A DNA stretch of 64,000 bases from Ryuthela nishihirai (taxonomy: Eukaryota > Arthropoda > Arachnida > Araneae > Heptathelidae). The position numbers were made by a program, and so were the translations under genes. Location: positions 48,084,135 to 48,148,134 of the forward strand of contig JAWZYU010000010.1 of assembly GCA_038380435.1 (NCBI GenBank), read 5' to 3'. The notes beneath the pieces are model-generated. The model searched no databases, was not told where the DNA came from, and worked only from the letters and a program-made list of their open reading frames with translations. Below, piece after piece: positions 1-8,559 of the stretch (position 1 is its first letter; each line of letters starts with the position of its first letter).

Positions 1-30
1 ACACTACAATCAAGTATAATACGAGAGATA

Positions 31-592
31 TACGCTGAGTGATCATTGAAATATTAGCACTCCACCTCATGTTATGTCAATGGGAGGCTAATTTCGAAGC
101 TCTATAACTTTGAAAATAAACATTTTATGTGAAAATATCACCTAAGATAAATTTATTTTAATTTTTTCTACGAATGTTCAATATTTAAAGAGTTATAAAA
201 GTTTTGATATTTGAAAATAATATTATCAGTCACAAAATTGACTTCAGAAGTTAATTAAAACTTAGTAATAAGTATTGTGTCAAAGCGTTTAATAAAATAA
301 GTTTGCATTTTAGAACTTGGTGTTAAGAAGTCTTTCACTATTCTTCAGTTTTGTATGAGTTTTTTAAGACTGGCATTACTGTTGTTAAATATTCAAGCTT
401 CCATAACTCATTAAATACTCAACGAATATTGTTGAAAATCGAGATATTGATTTATTTGTTTCAGATATTTATCTGCAATCACATTTTTCAAAACAAAAAA
501 AACTTATTTTAGAAGTTAAATAGCTTCGACGTTAGTGTCCCACTGATCTAAGATGGGAATGAATGGTTATAATTCAATGATCATTCAGTGTA
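31..592. mobile_element. FB fold-back MITE, copy 1
   Basis: The two ends are imperfect inverted copies: the left end reads TACGCTGAGTGATCATTGAA and the right end is its near reverse complement. The match continues inward for about 100 bp through a shared GAAGCT / AGCTTC segment. TA dinucleotides at both ends suggest a Tc1/mariner-type target. No coding capacity is seen. Related copies lie near 30.7, 34.2, 47.0 and 53.0 kb, which supports a family of about 560-600 bp. Confidence 0.7.
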
Positions 593-615
593 CATTGTGA
601 TACTTTTCACTAGTA

Positions 616-790
616 CAGTCGCTCAAAAAAGTATCCGAACACTATGGTTGATTACAGAATTCGGAAAAAATATCTGGCAACGATTTTTTTTAGAAATTAG
701 TGATATGGCAACTTCGTGTCACGTGACACGAAGTTGTCACGTGACACGAAGTAATCAACCATAGTGTTCGGATACTTTTTTGAGCGACTG
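616..790. mobile_element. Palindromic MITE (MITE-P), copy 1
   Basis: The terminal inverted repeats begin CAGTCGCTCAAAAAAGTATC and are flanked by TA at 614-615 and 791-792, as expected for a Tc1/mariner-type non-autonomous element. The centre is a CACGTG-containing palindrome. The right arm has an internal deletion relative to the 47-kb copies, so the palindrome is incomplete. Confidence 0.85.
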
Positions 791-794
791 TACC

Positions 795-1095
795 AAGTTT
801 ATAACCAATGTATAGTTCAATACCTTTAATGTTATTTCGCTTAACTTCAGGCTTTAAAGAACAAATCAACGACTTTTAGCGGGTACTAACAGTTTTGCAC
901 GACATTCAAATTCCCACACAACTTCCCCACAAAAATACGAGCCGTATTATCAAAAGTTTATACATATATATTTCTAGAAATCAAATGGTGCCATTGGTTA
1001 GTTTTAATCGCAGCACTTTGCAATTAAAGGTATTCAGTCACTATTGCACTGTTGAAGTATGATGATATGAATTGGGTACAGAGGAAAAATTGTCT
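795..1095. other. AT-rich stretch, nothing recognised
   Basis: No reading frame, repeat or RNA signature was seen between the MITE and the tRNA-like relic. Confidence 0.5.
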
Positions 1096-1097
1096 TG

Positions 1098-1170
1098 AAC
1101 AGGGTGGGATCCGAACCCACGATCTCCTGATATCATGTCAAGTGCTCTTCAATCAAGAGATGACGAAGGC
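1098..1170 (-). pseudogene. tRNA-like relic (SINE head or tRNA pseudogene)
   Basis: On the minus strand a T-arm with loop TTCGGAT closes a 5-bp stem GTGGG/CCCAC. Upstream, CTTGA and TCAGG can pair around a 7-base loop CATGATA that would carry anticodon TGA, but position 33 is not T. The D-arm region is degraded and an acceptor stem could not be closed, so a working tRNA is unlikely. It directly abuts the next minisatellite. Confidence 0.45.
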
Positions 1171-1189
1171 ACTTCTTGATTGAAGCCTC

Positions 1190-1930
1190 AAGGGGTGAGG
1201 AGAGCAATTCGGGCTTGTTCCCACCTTGAGGGTGAGGGGAGAAAGTCGGCCTTATTCCCACCTTCAGGGTGAGGAGAGCAAGTCGGTCTTGTTCCTACCT
1301 TGAGGGTAAGGAGAACAATTCGGGCTTGTTCCCACCTTGTGGGTGAGGAGAACAATTTGGGCTTGTTCCCACCTTGTGGGTGAGGAGAACAATTTGGGCT
1401 TGTTCCCACCTTGTGGGTGAGGAGAACAAGTCGGTCTTGTTCCCACCTTGTGGGTGAGGGGAACAAGTCGGCCTTATTCCTACCTTGAGGGTGAGGAGAG
1501 CAAGCCAGTCTTGTTCCCACCTTGAGGGTGAGGAGAGCAAGCCGGCTTTTGTTCCTACCTTGAGGGTGAGGAGAGCAAGTCGGTCTTGTTCCCACCTTGA
1601 GGGTGAGGAGAGCAAGCCGGCTTTTGTTCCTACCTTGAGGGTGAGGAGAGCAAGTCGGTCTTGTTCCCACCTTGAGGGTGAGAAGAGCAAGCCGGCCTTT
1701 GTTCCTACCTTGAGGGTGAGGAGAGCTAGTCGGTCTTGTTCCTACCTTGAGGGTGAGGAGAGCTAGTCGACTTTGTTCCTACCTTGAGGGTGAGGAGAGC
1801 AAGTCGGCCTTGTTCCTACCTTGAGGGTGAGGAGAGCAAGTCGGCCTTGTTCCTACCTTGAGGGTGATGAGAGCTACTCGGCCTTGTTCCTACTTTGAGG
1901 GTGAGGGGAGCAAGTCGGCCTTGCAGCCAC
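1190..1930. repeat. 37-38 bp minisatellite array (~19-20 copies)
   Basis: Units read TTGTTCC[C/T]ACCTTGAGGG followed by TGAGGAGAGCAAGTCGG, with variants GTGGGTGAGG and GAACAATT clustered in the first third and AGAGCAAGCCGG in the middle. Unit length alternates between 37 and 38 bases. Open frames across the array on both strands are a by-product of periodicity. Confidence 0.95.
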
Positions 1931-2165
1931 CTCTTGAGAATGCTAGTAAATGCAAAGAAGGTAAAAAAAATTATGTATATTTAACGCATTTTTATAGAAA
2001 GGTTTATTAAACACCTCTAAAACGAAGGAGGAATTGTTATACTGCAATGGAATTCCAGTCTCTTGCCTCACCGACATTTTTCCTTTTTTTCAGGATAGAT
2101 CGAGTCACTTGGACCTGAGTTTTAATTTTTTAATTTTTTCCAGATCAAGCCTGCATTGTACTTTA
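1931..2165. mobile_element. Degraded hAT-type MITE relic
   Basis: Internal blocks (GAGAATGCTA near the start, a GTTATACTG...CAGTCT segment near 2036-2060) match the order seen in the MITE at 7213-7449. The ends are not recognisable because the minisatellite borders the left side. Confidence 0.45.
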
Positions 2166-2211
2166 TTATCTGAAAAAGGTTTCGGCGCGTTTTGGATTTT
2201 ATTTTTATATT

Positions 2212-2640
2212 ATGGGGCGGGGAATGGCTCAGTCAGTAGTACAACAAGGTTCGTAATCCGCAGTTCCCAGGCTCGAGTCCCCATCCTCACCCCACTCCTG
2301 GATCAACGTGGAGATATATCGCCAAACTCTCCTTGGGGCTCCTCATCACTGCTGTGCCTCACAAGCATACATGGCACACACCAACCTCTCATACCTATAA
2401 TAATTTATTTACAATTATTTTATACATACATATATATAATTAAACAGTATATTAAAATAAAGTATAGTATTTTAAACTCCCACACTGCTCTCGGTCAGAA
2501 AGGATACATCCGACGGTTTTGGAAAGGCGCTTCTATGGGATGAGACATTAAGTCATGGCTCAGTAAGAACCATACCTTGTGACGCTGGACTGCATTGAAG
2601 GGAGGCTGCCATCCATCTCCTCTCAGTCCTCACCCGTCCA
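2212..2640 (+). mobile_element. SINE-A, old copy, interrupted
   Basis: A tRNA-like head (A-box TGGCTCAGTCAG, B-box GGCTCGAGTCC) lies at 2212-2292. SINE-A body sequence resumes at about 2488 (GGTCAGAAAGGATAC through CTGGACTGCATTGAAGGGAGG). The 195 bases between are unrelated AT-rich DNA. The canonical tail is missing. Confidence 0.7.
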
Positions 2641-3610
2641 AACGAACGGGCTCACACGCTTCAATTCAACATAATCAGTGAGTTTTGCCTTCAAGTCAAC
2701 GCTACATGGGCCCAATCTGCAAGTTTCGCCACGATCATCAGATGATTTGGTTTTCAAGCTGTTCAACATCTAATTGCTTGTGATTCCTTATTTTCAGATA
2801 AATTCCTCTGCTTCAAAAGTTAATTCTTTTTCAACAGACGAATGGCTTTCTAATTAATAAAATAATATTTTCCTATATTATTTAGCTTTTACGATAGAAT
2901 AAAATTCGAGTCACCGACCGTGGAGTTGCCGGATTAAAGGTAACCGGGACGTTACTCGTCTTACCACTACGGGTAAAATTTTAAACTTATTTCTAAAATT
3001 CTGAATTTTAAAATTATCGCATAGCTTTCGTTGGTCTGTTCCCGGCCCCATGAGTTTTCTGTGCCAAATTATCCCCCGGACTGTTTAGTCTGTTTGTGGT
3101 GAACTTGATAGTCCCTGATTATCGGATTTTGTATTCCAATTAATATCAGTGACAATTTATAGTTAGGTAAGAGTGTTAGGGTCGAGACTCATATATTTCT
3201 AAAGATCAAGTGGCGCTCATAGACCGATCTTGTGACACTGTTTAGGTTACATCAGCGATCTTTTGGATAATTTCTTTTTAACTAATTGCTCTTTTGCCCC
3301 TCTTTTTTAAGTGATATTTTTGTGACCCCTCCTGATTTTTCTTATTATTTCAGAGGAATATCCTACATAATAAGTATTAACTTGCTAATTAGTGGTATCA
3401 GACAGTGTTTGGTACTATTTTGATTTTATACTGAGTTCTTAAAACCGTCTCTCTCTACTTATCTCTAAATCAAACCCGTTCATTCTCATTCTACATCACT
3501 TTAGATCACACACACCTCCTGATACATTTTACCCATTATTCACTGTACACTGCAATTCTGCCAAGAGGCACCGCACACTGCTGCCTATTAGACATTGTAT
3601 TCTGCATTTC
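2641..3610. other. AT-rich stretch, nothing recognised
   Basis: About 1 kb without a supported element or gene. Near 3540-3620 and again at 4025-4170, beyond the next SINE, short runs resembling ACTGCATTCTG recur, so the SINE has landed inside a low-complexity tract. Confidence 0.5.
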
Positions 3611-3624
3611 TGCCCTACTACTCT

Positions 3625-4015
3625 TGGGGCGGGGGTGGCTCAGTAGGTAGCGCGCCAGGCTCGTAATCTGCAGTTCCCAGGTTCGAGTCCCAGCTGGGTC
3701 AGCGTTGAGATTTATCTCCGCAAAATTTCCCCGCCCTGCCCACGGTCAGTAGGGGACACCGATGGGTTTGGAAAGGCCGCCGTCCGTCGGATGGGACGTT
3801 AAGGCGTGGCTCCGTGTGCGGGAGAGCTATAACCCTGTGCACGTTAAAGAACACGCTAGATGGCCTTGACGGGAGGCTACCATCTGTCTCCCAACAGCTG
3901 TTCCAGTGGGTCCCCTCCCCCAACCTTCTCTGAGCCTTCGGGGTCCTTGTGGCCTGGCCATTTAGCCCATGGTGTGCAAAAAAGTGCCGCTCAGAGGTAA
4001 AACAATCCAATCCAA
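3625..4015 (+). mobile_element. SINE-A, full length, with TSD
   Basis: This is a good reference copy. Order: tRNA-like head (about 80 bp); a body running from CAGCGTTGAGATTTATCTCC through GGATGGGACGTTAA and CACGTTAAAGAACACGCT to AACCTTCTCTGAGCCTTCGG; a 3' end CTCAGAGGTAAAACAA; then a short C/A-rich tail rather than poly(A). The direct repeat TGCCCTACT flanks it at 3611 and 4016. SINEs depend on a partner LINE for movement. A conserved central body shared between SINE families is known (for example the MetaSINE and Nin-DC groups); membership here is inference. Confidence 0.92.
3636..3690 (+). promoter_or_regulatory. RNA polymerase III A and B boxes of SINE-A
   Basis: A-box TGGCTCAGTAGGT at 3636-3648 and B-box GGTTCGAGTCC at 3680-3690. 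Their spacing and sequence fit the internal type 2 pol III promoter of tRNA-derived SINEs. Confidence 0.8.
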
Positions 4016-4240
4016 TGCCCTACTTCTCGCTTCTCATACTAGTTATCCCTCACACGCTGCGTACTTTGCACGGCAGTCTGTACTTCAACCGCTGGGCAGT
4101 AGACTCTTCACTTCTGCCCTGCATACTGCATTCTGTTCTTCTGCCGCAGAACACTGCACTCTGACTTGCAACCACCACTTCACACGTTTCTTAGAGCTGC
4201 GCTACTTTGGTTAACGAAACTTTAACTGTCTTAAGAGACA

Positions 4241-5433
4241 ATGCCTCTTCCAGCAAGCAATGAAAGGATGAAACTAACATTTCACATTAGGCATCCAGAA
4301 CTACTTATTCGCGATGTACTAAAAAAAATTCAAGATATTTGCGGTGATGAAGCTATCTAGGTGGAACAAAATATTAACGAAACTGTTTCCATTTGCACAC
4401 TGAACACGAAAGAAAAAGCAGTGGGTTGTTTTACCTCTGAGCGGCACTTTTTTGCACACCATGGGCTAAATGGCCAGGTCACATGGACCCTGAAGGCTCA
4501 GAGAAGGTTGGGGGAGGGGATCCACTGGAACTGCTCTTAGGAGACAGATGGTAGCCTCCCGTCAAGGCCATCCAGCGTGTTCTTTAACGTGCACAGGATA
4601 TGGCTCTCCCGCACACGGGGTCACGGCTTAACGTCCCATCCGACGGACGGCGGCCTTTCCAAGCCCATCAATGTCCCCTACTGACCGTGGGCAGGGCTGG
4701 GGAATTTTGCGGAGATAAATCTCAACGCTGACCCAGATGGGACTCGAACCTGGGAACTACAGATTACGAGCCTGGCGCGCTACCGACTGAGCCACCCCCG
4801 CCCCAAAGGAAAGCAGATTTGCTACTTGTTCAAACAGATATCTAAATTGGAGAACATCGTCTCGACTTACAGTACCTGGGATCGGAGATGAAGAAAGTTA
4901 CAATATTAAAGTTGCCTTTCTATATTACCAATGATGAAACAGGGAAGGAACATGAGGGTTTTGGGCACATACATCAAATCTATAACGAAAAACACAACGA
5001 AGAAAAGTTCAAAAACATTTTGACCGGAAACCAGATTGTCATGATTGAATTAGGAAACGATATCCCGAACTACCTTTCAATTCAGGAATATACGGCAACA
5101 ATCTATTATGCTGGCGTAAAGAAGTTATGTCGCAGATGTCGACTTTTAGAGAATTTTGCTGACTCGCGTCCAAACGGGAAACGGAAAACTAAAACATTTG
5201 CCAATACAGCAAAAGAAAATAGTTCTGATACAGAAACAGCAACGCCAGGAGAACCAGCAGCAGCAAAGTCGCAAATTTCAGAGGGGCAACTTACTTCGGC
5301 AGTTTTCACAGTTTTGATAAACTTTCGCTCCCCCCCCCCCCACTCCTTGGAAAAAATGCCCATAGAAGAAACTCAGGAGCTCCCAGAGGGGGACCTTATC
5401 ATTGAACACGCTAAATTCTGGAAAACCCCATAA
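4241..5433 (+). pseudogene. Retroelement ORF1/gag-like protein, zinc-knuckle type, dead
   Basis: The likely start is ATG 4241 (MPLPASNERMKLTF...). The frame runs to a TAG at 4358, is broken by a SINE-A at 4422-4804, and another stop lies just downstream. An open frame from ATG 4888 gives 181 residues. Within it, GVKKLCRRCRLLENFADSRP resembles a CCHC zinc knuckle (C-x2-C-x4-H-x4-C) of LINE ORF1 or gag proteins, but the His position is Asn (residue 89) and the last Cys is Arg (residue 94), each one base from the expected codon. A basic NGKRK stretch follows. ORF1-type proteins bind the element RNA; that role here is inferred. The parent element class is not resolved, and a low-complexity C run at 5331-5341 follows. 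Confidence 0.55.
4422..4804 (-). mobile_element. SINE-A inserted in the ORF1 pseudogene
   Basis: Full-length copy with imperfect TSD AAAGAAAAAGCAG (4409-4421) and AAAGGAAAGCAG (4805-4816). Removing the SINE and one TSD joins the host frame (...TKEKA then DLLLVQ), which shows the ORF1-like sequence was there first. Confidence 0.93.
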
Positions 5434-6084
5434 AAGCCTTCCAACTCTGAAAAACAGAAGCTAAAAAAGAAAAAAAGAATATATGGCAACTAGACATGAA
5501 AGGCCACTGGTACCCAATTACTAAAATGTTTTTTTAGGCATTTGCTACAAAATATCACAACGAGTCAACTGTGATTATTAACGAAAATCTCAAAAACTTA
5601 ACAAGAATCTGGGATGAAAATGGAAATGCTAAAAAAATGAATATATTGAGTACGTCAAAGAAATAACGGGAAAATATTATTTCATGGCCTTGAATTTTAC
5701 GGTGGATATATTATTCTGATTTCCTCTCCTCTTCCGAGGAACTGGGAATTGGAGTTATAAAATATGCACAAGCCCTGAGCTCATAGAATTGAGATTTTAA
5801 TGAGCTGGTATTTTGCTGATTTTTCACATTTCTTTTGCTTACATTTACCCTTTCCCTTCCCGTTTCGTTTTTCTGTTTCTAAACTGATACTTCCATTTTC
5901 CCAACAGCTTACCGAAATGTCTACGTTCTCGAAAAGCAGTCATATTGTACTTATTTCTTCTTAACCCTCTGGGCTTCAGTTTTTCTGGTTTATTCTTTAA
6001 TTTACTCATGTCTTTTTAGGAATATTTAGATGTTAGAAGTATAGGCCTTCGGGCCTGTCACTCTTAGTTATTTTCTGCTCTTTG
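5434..6084. other. Probable continuation of the dead retroelement
   Basis: AT-rich, with a pyrimidine-rich stretch and TAGGCCTTCGGGCCTGTCAC near 6040-6060, which can form a short hairpin (GGCC-TTC-GGGCC). No further coding homology was recognised. Confidence 0.35.
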
Positions 6085-6320
6085 ATCTATCTCCTAACAG
6101 TTATCCAGTGGGCCTCTTTCCCCAAGCTTTCCCCAGTCCTTGCGGTCCTTGCAACCTGACCATGTAGCCTGTATTATTCATAAGGTAGGCTACGACAGAG
6201 TCCCTACAGATTTCAGATACTTGCATTTTTTTTTTTTTGATGCATTGTAAGTCGGGGTTAAATCCCGACTTACAATGATCAAAAAAAGTGACGTTCAGAT
6301 GTAAGACAACCCAACAAACA
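6085..6320 (+). mobile_element. SINE-A 3' half, interrupted
   Basis: ATCTCCTAACAGTTATCCAG through CCTTGCAACCTGACCATGTA matches the SINE-A 3' body. A segment of about 110 bases with a T run is inserted before the terminal part, GTGACGTTCAGATGTAAGAC. That terminal part recurs at 6655-6712 in two near-tandem copies. Confidence 0.65.
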
Positions 6321-6334
6321 GAAGATGTAAGAGT

Positions 6335-6606
6335 AAAGAGTTGTTGATCTTTGGGTCGACATCCCAAAAAGAACAAAATCAAGAATCTGGGATGACTGGA
6401 TTTTTAATACAATATAAATCAAGACTATCCAGTCTATTGAAAAAAACTATGCTGGATAGCCTTGATCTGTGTAATCTTCAAATAATATGTGAAAATCTGT
6501 GTAATCTATGCTCTTGCCTCTACTTTTCTACAAAAGCCGAATCTTTGAGTTCCGGAAACAAATTAATATACACCCCTACCCCAAAATAAAATAAAATAAA
6601 TAAAAA
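6335..6606 (+). mobile_element. Retroelement 3' end with (AAAAT)n tail, copy A
   Basis: The first 30 bases (6335-6364) and last 122 bases (6485-6606) are identical, in inverted orientation, to 8476-8505 and 8078-8199. The copy ends in AAAATAAAATAAAATAAATA, a simple-repeat tail typical of LINEs or SINEs. The sequence between the shared blocks differs from copy B. Confidence 0.6.
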
Positions 6607-7212
6607 TTCAATACGTTACAAAAGAAAGTATCAGTTTAGAAACAAAAAAAAAAACTGAGACGTTCAGATGTAAGACAACCCAACAAACAGTTCAGATGTA
6701 AGACAACCCAACAACTTTTATATTAACTGACTTATATAATCAGCTTGATCATGAGAAACTAAATGATCTTGTTTTACTGCATTTTTCCTGTAATATTTCT
6801 TTCAGTTTTTGCTGACAGAAATATTTATCTTCCAAGCTCCTTAATTAACTCGATAATTGAACTAAAAAGATCGAAAACGAAAGCGAACTCCCAAAGCGGC
6901 AGCATCAAACCTTTTATCATTGTCTGGTGCACACCAAATACTCAAGCTCCATTTGATTCCAATATTGTCGGCGAACCTTTGAAGCTGACGGCTGTATCGA
7001 TTTTTCATTAGTAGATGTCAGTCTGTGGTAACATAATCAACACCGCTCCAACGGTTTCAGCTCTGTTGATTCTGCCCTTTGTGTTTTTTTTTTTGCTTTT
7101 AAATCGGTTTAAAGTCGAGATGAGAAAAACGTGTTGCACGTGTTTATTAAGAGTGATTGATGCCCATCGGAAGAGAAGGAAACTGTGAATGTTTAAAAAC
7201 GATACTTCCAAC
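6607..7212. other. AT-rich stretch with duplicated SINE tail fragments
   Basis: Two copies of GTTCAGATGTAAGACAACCC lie at about 6662-6712, matching the SINE-A end at 6290-6315. The remainder to 7212 holds nothing I recognise. Confidence 0.5.
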
Positions 7213-7449
7213 CAGGGCCGCATCTAGGGGTGGGGGGGTGCATGCTCCCTCTCAGAATGCTAATATGGGGGGAAATGTAAAAAATGATGAAACCTACTGA
7301 TAATTAATGCATTTTTCAAGACTTTTTAAAGATCTGTAAAAAGGAGAGCAGAATGTTATACTGTATTAAAAATCCAGTCTATTGCCCCCCCCCCCATTTG
7401 CATTTTTTCGTCCCCTTCTCCCCTCGATATTTTTTTAGATCTGGGCCTG
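7213..7449. mobile_element. hAT-type MITE
   Basis: The left end CAGGGCCGCATCTAG and right end CTAGATCTGGGCCTG-like sequence (TAGATCTGGGCCTG) form an inverted pair. The flanking 8-mers CTTCCAAC and CTCCCTGC agree at 5 of 8 bases, compatible with an old 8-bp hAT duplication. A C run lies at about 7384-7397. Confidence 0.55.
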
Positions 7450-7615
7450 CTCCCTGCTACACGACGAGAAACGTTCGCTTTAGTTCGCGTTTTTTTAATG
7501 AAGGCGGAAGAATTAAGTTCGGTTGATTTACCTCTCAATGGCACTCTTTTGCCTTAATTGGATTAAAGAGTCGGGTTACAAAGACCCCCAAGGATTCAGA
7601 GAATGCTGCGGAATA

Positions 7616-7945
7616 GTTGAATGTTTTTGTTTCTGAGAGACACCTTTTTTTTGCACACAATAGGCTGAATGGACAGGTCACAAGGTTCCCCAAGGTTCAG
7701 AAAAAGTGAGGAAAGGGATCCATTGAACAATTGTTATGAGGCAGATGAAAACCTCCTGTCAAGGCTATCCAGCATATTCTATAACGTTCATAAGGTATGG
7801 AACTCCTGCACACGGCGCCACCGCTTAACGTCGAGACAGAGGGCAAAACAGTAGTTACCGGATAAAATTCTCAACCAGGCACAGTTAAGATTCGAACATA
7901 AGAACTGTAGATCACGAGCCCGGCGCACTACCGACCGAGTCAAAT
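7616..7945 (-). mobile_element. SINE-A, old copy with internal deletion
   Basis: Runs from TCTGAGAGACACC through GGCTGAATGGACAGGTCACA to a degraded head with B-box-like AAGATTCGAACATAAG and CGGCGCACTACCGACCGAGT. The segment between CGTCGAGACA and AAAATTCTCAACCAG lacks part of the body. Confidence 0.8.
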
Positions 7946-7974
7946 GAGTAATTCACTGAACAGAACAGAGATAA

Positions 7975-8076
7975 AAGCTTCTATGAAGACAATCAAGCAT
8001 ATTCTTTAACTGGCACAGGGTTTGGCTCTCCTGTACTGCGGTTCACAGTTGAACGTCCCTTACGACGGACGGTGGC
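7975..8076 (-). mobile_element. SINE-A body fragment
   Basis: Matches the SINE-A centre (AAGCATATTCTTTAACTGGC through CGACGGACGGTGGC) and stops abruptly where retroelement copy B begins at 8078. Confidence 0.7.
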
Positions 8077-8077
8077 T

Positions 8078-8505
8078 TTTTTATTTATTTTATTTTATTT
8101 TGGGGTAGGGGTGTATATTAATTTGTTTCCGGAACTCAAAGATTCGGCTTTTGTAGAAAAGTAGAGGCAAGAGCATAGATTACACAGATTTTCACATATA
8201 TGTATTTGTTGTTAGATCATTAATAAAAACAAATCGCAGTTTCGTAATTGCAATTTTCATTAACCCCACGAATTACGGGATTCGTAATGACTTAAAGTGA
8301 TGTGCTTAATATGCAAGATAATTTATATGCAAGTTAAAGTGATGTGCCCTAATATGCAAGATTAAATAGAAAAGTTAATTATATTTCAGTGAACTCGGAA
8401 TATATTTCAAATGAAAAAACTAATTTAATTATTTAGAATATATGACCATACTAGAAGTGGTCTGACTTTTGAGTCGGATGTCGACCCAAAGATCAACAAC
8501 TCTTT
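8078..8505 (-). mobile_element. Retroelement 3' end with (AAAAT)n tail, copy B
   Basis: Inverted partner of 6335-6606, sharing its terminal 122 bp and a 30-bp 5' block exactly. The interior is longer and different, with a small direct duplication of AGTGATGTGC...ATATGCAAGA at 8297-8365. Confidence 0.6.
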
Positions 8506-8559
8506 ATTAAAACACGAATGGTAGGTATTATTTCAGTTTATGAGAGTTTTTTTATCTTT

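Noticed and set aside
1188..1766. Frames of up to 160 codons on both strands
   Set aside because: They are produced by the 37-38 bp minisatellite, which opens several frames at once on both strands.
3626..3700. tRNA gene
   Set aside because: A and B boxes are present, but the sequence is the head of a SINE repeated dozens of times, without a closed acceptor stem.
6101..6382. 93-codon minus-strand frame
   Set aside because: It covers a SINE-A 3' end, a T run and part of the (AAAAT)n retroelement, so it crosses element boundaries.
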